A DNA stretch of 64,000 nucleotides from Rhodoblastus sp963736175 (GTDB lineage Bacteria > Pseudomonadota > Alphaproteobacteria > Rhizobiales > Beijerinckiaceae), in assembly GCA_963736175.1 (NCBI GenBank), contig CAVTNU010000002.1:186001-250000 (forward strand). The letters are read 5' to 3'. The translations under genes and the position numbers were made by a program. Position 1 is the stretch's first letter, and each line of letters opens with the position of its first letter. A model generated the notes under the pieces. The model was given only the letters and a program-made list of their open reading frames with translations. It was not told the DNA's origin and searched no databases. Below, one piece after another: positions 60,691-64,000 of the stretch.

Positions 60691-63600
60691 TCACAAGCCG
60701 ACAGGCCGGCGCAAATCCAGCGTTGTTGGAAATTCACCGGCGATTTCGACCCGCGGCGGCTTGACCGGCCCCGGCGTGTGGCCGTGATCCTGGAAGCGGG
60801 CGAGGCGGCGCGCTTCGGCTTCATAAGAATTGACCGGAAAAGTCTCGTAACTGCGCCCGCCCGGATGGGCGGTATGGTAGACGCAGCCGCCCAGCGAGCG
60901 CTGGCTCCATTTGTCGACGATGTCGAAGGTCAACGGCGCCTGCACCGGAATGGTCGGATGCAGGCCGCTCGCCGGCTTCCAGGCCTTGAAGCGCACGCCC
61001 GCTACCGCTTCGCCGCGCTGGCCGGTGGAGGTCAAGGGCAGAGCGCGGCCGTTGCAGGTGACGACATGACGCGCCTCGTTGAAGCCGTCGACGCGCGCCT
61101 GCAGCCGCTCGACGGAAGAATCGACAAAACGCACGGTGCCGCCGACAGCGCCCTCCTCGCCCATCACGTGCCAGGGTTCCAAAGCCTGACGCAGCTCCAG
61201 CCGGACGCCGGCGTGTTCGACCTCGCCGTAGAAGGGGAAGCGGAATTCATATTGGGCGCGGAACCAGTCCGGATCGAACGGATAGCCGGCGCGCGAAAGA
61301 TCGTCGAGCACGTCTGTGAAGTCCGCCCAGACGAAATGCGGCAGCATGAACCGATCATGCAGGCTCGACCCCCAGCGCGCCAGCTGGCCTTGCTGCGGCT
61401 CGCGCCAGAACCAGGCGATGAGCGCGCGCAGCAGCAGTTGCTGGGCCAGAGACATGCGCGCGTCCGGCGGCATTTCGAACGAACGGAATTCGACGAGGCC
61501 GAGCCGTCCGGTCGGACCTGACGGCGAGTAGAGCTTGTCGATGCAGATTTCGGCGCGATGGGTATTGCCGGTCACGTCGGTCAACAGATTGCGATAGAGA
61601 CGATCGACTTGCCAGGGGCGCGGCGTCGGTCCCTCGCCGGGGGCCGGCGTCAGGGCCAGCGCGATTTCCAGCTCGTAGAGCGCGTCGTGACGGGCTTCGT
61701 CGACGCGCGGCGCCTGTGAGGTCGGGCCGACGAACAGGCCGGAGAACAGATAGGACAGGGCCGGATGGCGCTGCCAGTAGACGATCAGACTCTTGAGCAG
61801 GTCGGGCCGGCGCAGGAAGGGGGAGTCGGCGGGCGTGGCGCCGCCGACCACGACATGATTGCCGCCGCCGGTGCCGACATGGCGCCCGTCGATCATGAAC
61901 TTTTCCGTGCCGAGACGGGTTTCGCGCGCCAGTTCGTAAGTCTTGCGGTAGATGGCGGCGAGCGTCTTCCAGTCGGCGGCGGGATGAACGTTGACCTCGA
62001 TGACGCCGGGATCGGGCGCGACGCGGATCACGTCCAGCCTTGTGTCGAGCGGCGGCGGGTAACCTTCGATATGCACCGGCAGGTTCAGGTCGGCGGCGCT
62101 CGCCTCGACCGCGGCGAGCAATTCAAGATAATCCTCGAGCCGGGCCGTCGGCGGCATGAAGACATGCAGGCGGCCCTCGCGCGGCTCGACCGCGAGCGCG
62201 GTCCGCACTTCCCCGCTGTCGTCGAGAATCTGTTCGGTCTGGACTTCGTGTTCGCCTGCGTCCGCCGAGCGGCTGAATTTTTGCGCGATCTGGTCGGCGT
62301 CCGGCAGCGGTCCGATCGGATCGGTCGGGTCCGCCTCGACGATATAGGGATAGGAGGCGGGCGGGACATAGGGCAACGAAGCCAGAGGCAGTCGGAAACC
62401 GACCGGCGAATCGCCCGGTTTCAGGAACAGCGCGCCGCGCCGCAACGGCCATTTCTGGCTGATCCAGCTCTTCTTGCGCGGCTCAGCGTTCCAGCGCTGC
62501 ACCGGCAGAACATAGCCCGACGGCTTGTCGAGACCGCGGTCGAACACGCGCGCGAAGCGGGCGCGCGCCTCGGCGTCGGCGAGTTTGGGATCGCCCGGCT
62601 CTACGTTGACCGGCAGTTCGGCCTCTTTCAACAGCCATTCGCCGGGGTCTTCGTAGGCCGTGATGATGTAGTCGGATTCCAGATCGAGCTTTTGCGCAAT
62701 GGTCTGCGTCAGTTTCTGCGCGTCGGCGGCGCTCGCGGCGACCGGCGGTTTTTCCCGCGCGATCAGCTCGGGATCGCGCCAGATCGGTTCGCCGTCCTTG
62801 CGCCAGTAGAGCGAAAAGGTCCAGCGCGGCAGACTTTCGCCCGGATACCATTTGCCCTGGCCGTAATGCAGGAAGCCGTTGGGCGCGAAAGCCTGGCGCA
62901 GGCGCCGGATCAGGGTGTCGGCCAGCGCCCGCTTGGTCGGCCCCACGGCGTCGACGTTCCACTCTGCCGCTTCGAAATCGTCGATCGAAACGAAGGTCGG
63001 TTCGCCGCCCATGGTCAGACGAACATCCTGGTCTTTAAGATCGGCGTCGACTTTTTCGCCGAGCGCGTCGAGAGCCAGCCAGGCCTCGTCCGAATAAGGC
63101 GCGGTGACGCGCGGCTTTTCGTCGATGCGCTCGACGCGCATGTCGAAGGCGAACTCCGTCTGCGCCGGTTCGACCAGGCCTTCGATCGGCGCGGCGGACG
63201 AATAATGCGGCGTCGCGGCGAGCGGCAGATGGCCTTCGCCGGCGAACAGGCCGGAGGTCGGATCAAGGCCGATCCAGCCGGCGCCGGGAATGTAGATCTC
63301 GGCCCACGCGTGCAGATCGGTGAAATCGTGCTCCGCGCCCGACGGCCCGTCGAGCGATTTCACGTCGGGCTTGAGCTGGATCAGATAGCCCGAGACAAAG
63401 CGCGCGGCGAAGCCGAGACAGCGGGCGATCTGCACCAGCAGCCAGCCGGAGTCGCGGCACGAGCCAGAGCCGAGCGCCAGCGATTCTTCCGGCGTCTGAA
63501 CGCCTGGCTCCATGCGCACGACGTAACGAATCTTCTCGTGGACGGCGCTGTTGAGGTTGACGAGATAGTCGACTGTCGCGGTCTTGTCTTTCGGCAGACC

Positions 63601-63996
63601 GGCGAGAAATTCCCGCAAGCGCGGGCCGGCGGGGTCGGGCTCGATATAGGCCGCGATGTCCTTGGCGATGTTTTCGGCGTAGGCGAAAGGAACGGTCTGG
63701 GCGTAATCCTCGATGAAAAAATCGAATGGATTGAACACCGCCATTTCCGCGATCAGATCGACCGTGACTGTGAATTCGCGCGTCTTTTCAGGAAAGACCA
63801 GACGCGCCAGCCAATTGCCGTGCGGGTCCTGCTGCCAGTTGATGAAGTGATTTTCCGGCGTGATCTTCAGCGCATAGCCGGAAACCTTGGTGCGGCAATG
63901 CGGGGCCGGGCGCAGCCGCACGATCTGGGGGCCGAGCGCGATCGGGCGATCGTAATAATAGCGCGTCGAATGGTGCAGCTTGGTGAGAATGGCCAT
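60691..63996 (-). CDS. Large transglutaminase-like/DUF2126 protein
   Basis: A 1101-residue protein starting MAILTKLHHSTRYYYDRPIA, four bases inside the window edge and so complete. The N-terminal transglutaminase-like cysteine protease domain (about 1-300) has Cys in LALGSGSCRDSGWLLVQIAR, His in FTDLHAWAEIYIPGAGW, and Asp in IGLDPTSGLFAGEGHLPLA. The long C-terminal part (about 310-1090) is DUF2126, with LTMGGEPTFVSIDDFEAAEW and LHYGQGKWYPGESLPRWTFS. Such fusions are common in alphaproteobacteria, usually beside ATP-grasp/alpha-E genes, and are proposed to handle peptide-like bonds. The partner genes would lie outside the window. Confidence 0.9.
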   Translation of the reverse strand: MAILTKLHHSTRYYYDRPIALGPQIVRLRPAPHCRTKVSGYALKITPENHFINWQQDPHGNWLARLVFPEKTREFTVTVDLIAEMAVFNPFDFFIEDYAQTVPFAYAENIAKDIAAYIEPDPAGPRLREFLAGLPKDKTATVDYLVNLNSAVHEKIRYVVRMEPGVQTPEESLALGSGSCRDSGWLLVQIARCLGFAARFVSGYLIQLKPDVKSLDGPSGAEHDFTDLHAWAEIYIPGAGWIGLDPTSGLFAGEGHLPLAATPHYSSAAPIEGLVEPAQTEFAFDMRVERIDEKPRVTAPYSDEAWLALDALGEKVDADLKDQDVRLTMGGEPTFVSIDDFEAAEWNVDAVGPTKRALADTLIRRLRQAFAPNGFLHYGQGKWYPGESLPRWTFSLYWRKDGEPIWRDPELIAREKPPVAASAADAQKLTQTIAQKLDLESDYIITAYEDPGEWLLKEAELPVNVEPGDPKLADAEARARFARVFDRGLDKPSGYVLPVQRWNAEPRKKSWISQKWPLRRGALFLKPGDSPVGFRLPLASLPYVPPASYPYIVEADPTDPIGPLPDADQIAQKFSRSADAGEHEVQTEQILDDSGEVRTALAVEPREGRLHVFMPPTARLEDYLELLAAVEASAADLNLPVHIEGYPPPLDTRLDVIRVAPDPGVIEVNVHPAADWKTLAAIYRKTYELARETRLGTEKFMIDGRHVGTGGGNHVVVGGATPADSPFLRRPDLLKSLIVYWQRHPALSYLFSGLFVGPTSQAPRVDEARHDALYELEIALALTPAPGEGPTPRPWQVDRLYRNLLTDVTGNTHRAEICIDKLYSPSGPTGRLGLVEFRSFEMPPDARMSLAQQLLLRALIAWFWREPQQGQLARWGSSLHDRFMLPHFVWADFTDVLDDLSRAGYPFDPDWFRAQYEFRFPFYGEVEHAGVRLELRQALEPWHVMGEEGAVGGTVRFVDSSVERLQARVDGFNEARHVVTCNGRALPLTSTGQRGEAVAGVRFKAWKPASGLHPTIPVQAPLTFDIVDKWSQRSLGGCVYHTAHPGGRSYETFPVNSYEAEARRLARFQDHGHTPGPVKPPRVEIAGEFPTTLDLRRPVGL

Positions 63997-64000
63997 GTTC

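Overview
This window comes from a GC-rich (about 63-66%) alphaproteobacterium, most likely of the Rhizobiales. The evidence is gene order and family content: hisD beside a DUF2948 gene, an RpoH-type sigma factor, paired Omp25/31-like barrels with TTAA-N7-TTAA boxes upstream, a phasin, HemJ, DUF6165, a DUF2126 transglutaminase and a FixJ-like regulator. Glycerate 2-kinase and a dense family of 'CCCTCTCCCCG...CGGGGAGAGGG' palindromes would fit the Beijerinckiaceae/Methylocystaceae, but I cannot prove genus. No rRNA, tRNA or CRISPR array was recognised.

Layout. 1-9.5 kb: the 5' part of hisD, DUF2948, glycerate 2-kinase, then a TetR gene divergent from a leucine-catabolic operon (ivd, mccB, mccA), and purD. 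9.8-18.6 kb: xseA, a metallophosphoesterase, three surface-glycan glycosyltransferases and an acyltransferase-3 gene split by an IS5-type element. 18.5-22.7 kb: an ABC ATPase/permease pair and an IS110 element. 22.9-34.9 kb: housekeeping and transport genes (rpoH, aminotransferase, phasin, FixJ-like regulator, ClC channel, CPA1 antiporter, galE, galU, apaG, argE). 35.1-41.8 kb: periplasmic glucan gene opgD/G, an orphan metal-type ABC ATPase with a His-rich microprotein and a WD40 protein, hemJ, acetoacetate decarboxylase, arfB and an O-antigen-ligase-like protein. 42.2-48.3 kb: a branched-chain-amino-acid/amide-type ABC uptake operon (livM, livH, livF, livG, Tat-exported binding protein) and an outer-membrane protein. 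48.6-50.2 kb: a tandem array of palindromic repeat units split by a DUF559 nuclease-fold gene. 50.2-64 kb: DUF6165, an L,D-transpeptidase, lutABC for lactate use, two paralogous outer-membrane barrels, purA, an unknown membrane protein and a 1101-residue transglutaminase/DUF2126 protein.

How the genes work together. ivd and mccBA form the middle of leucine breakdown, whose end product acetoacetate is the substrate of the decarboxylase at 39.3 kb. galE, galU, opgD/G, the glycosyltransferases, the acyltransferase and the ligase-like protein all serve envelope glycans. Two of these (galE and opgD/G) carry single-base frameshifts and one (the acyltransferase) is interrupted by an IS, so the surface-glycan set is partly damaged or partly mis-sequenced.

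Most unusual features: (i) at least 25 copies of one palindromic repeat family in three structural forms, one form a branched fold with a GAAA-loop hairpin; (ii) a roughly 284-bp repeat unit in tandem around a DUF559 gene whose stop codon overlaps the unit boundary; (iii) an IS5 insertion that creates an in-frame chimeric acyltransferase and by chance keeps the R-X10-H spacing; (iv) an IS110 element with a structured upstream leader next to a palindrome; (v) a 32-bp inverted repeat between the two outer-membrane genes.
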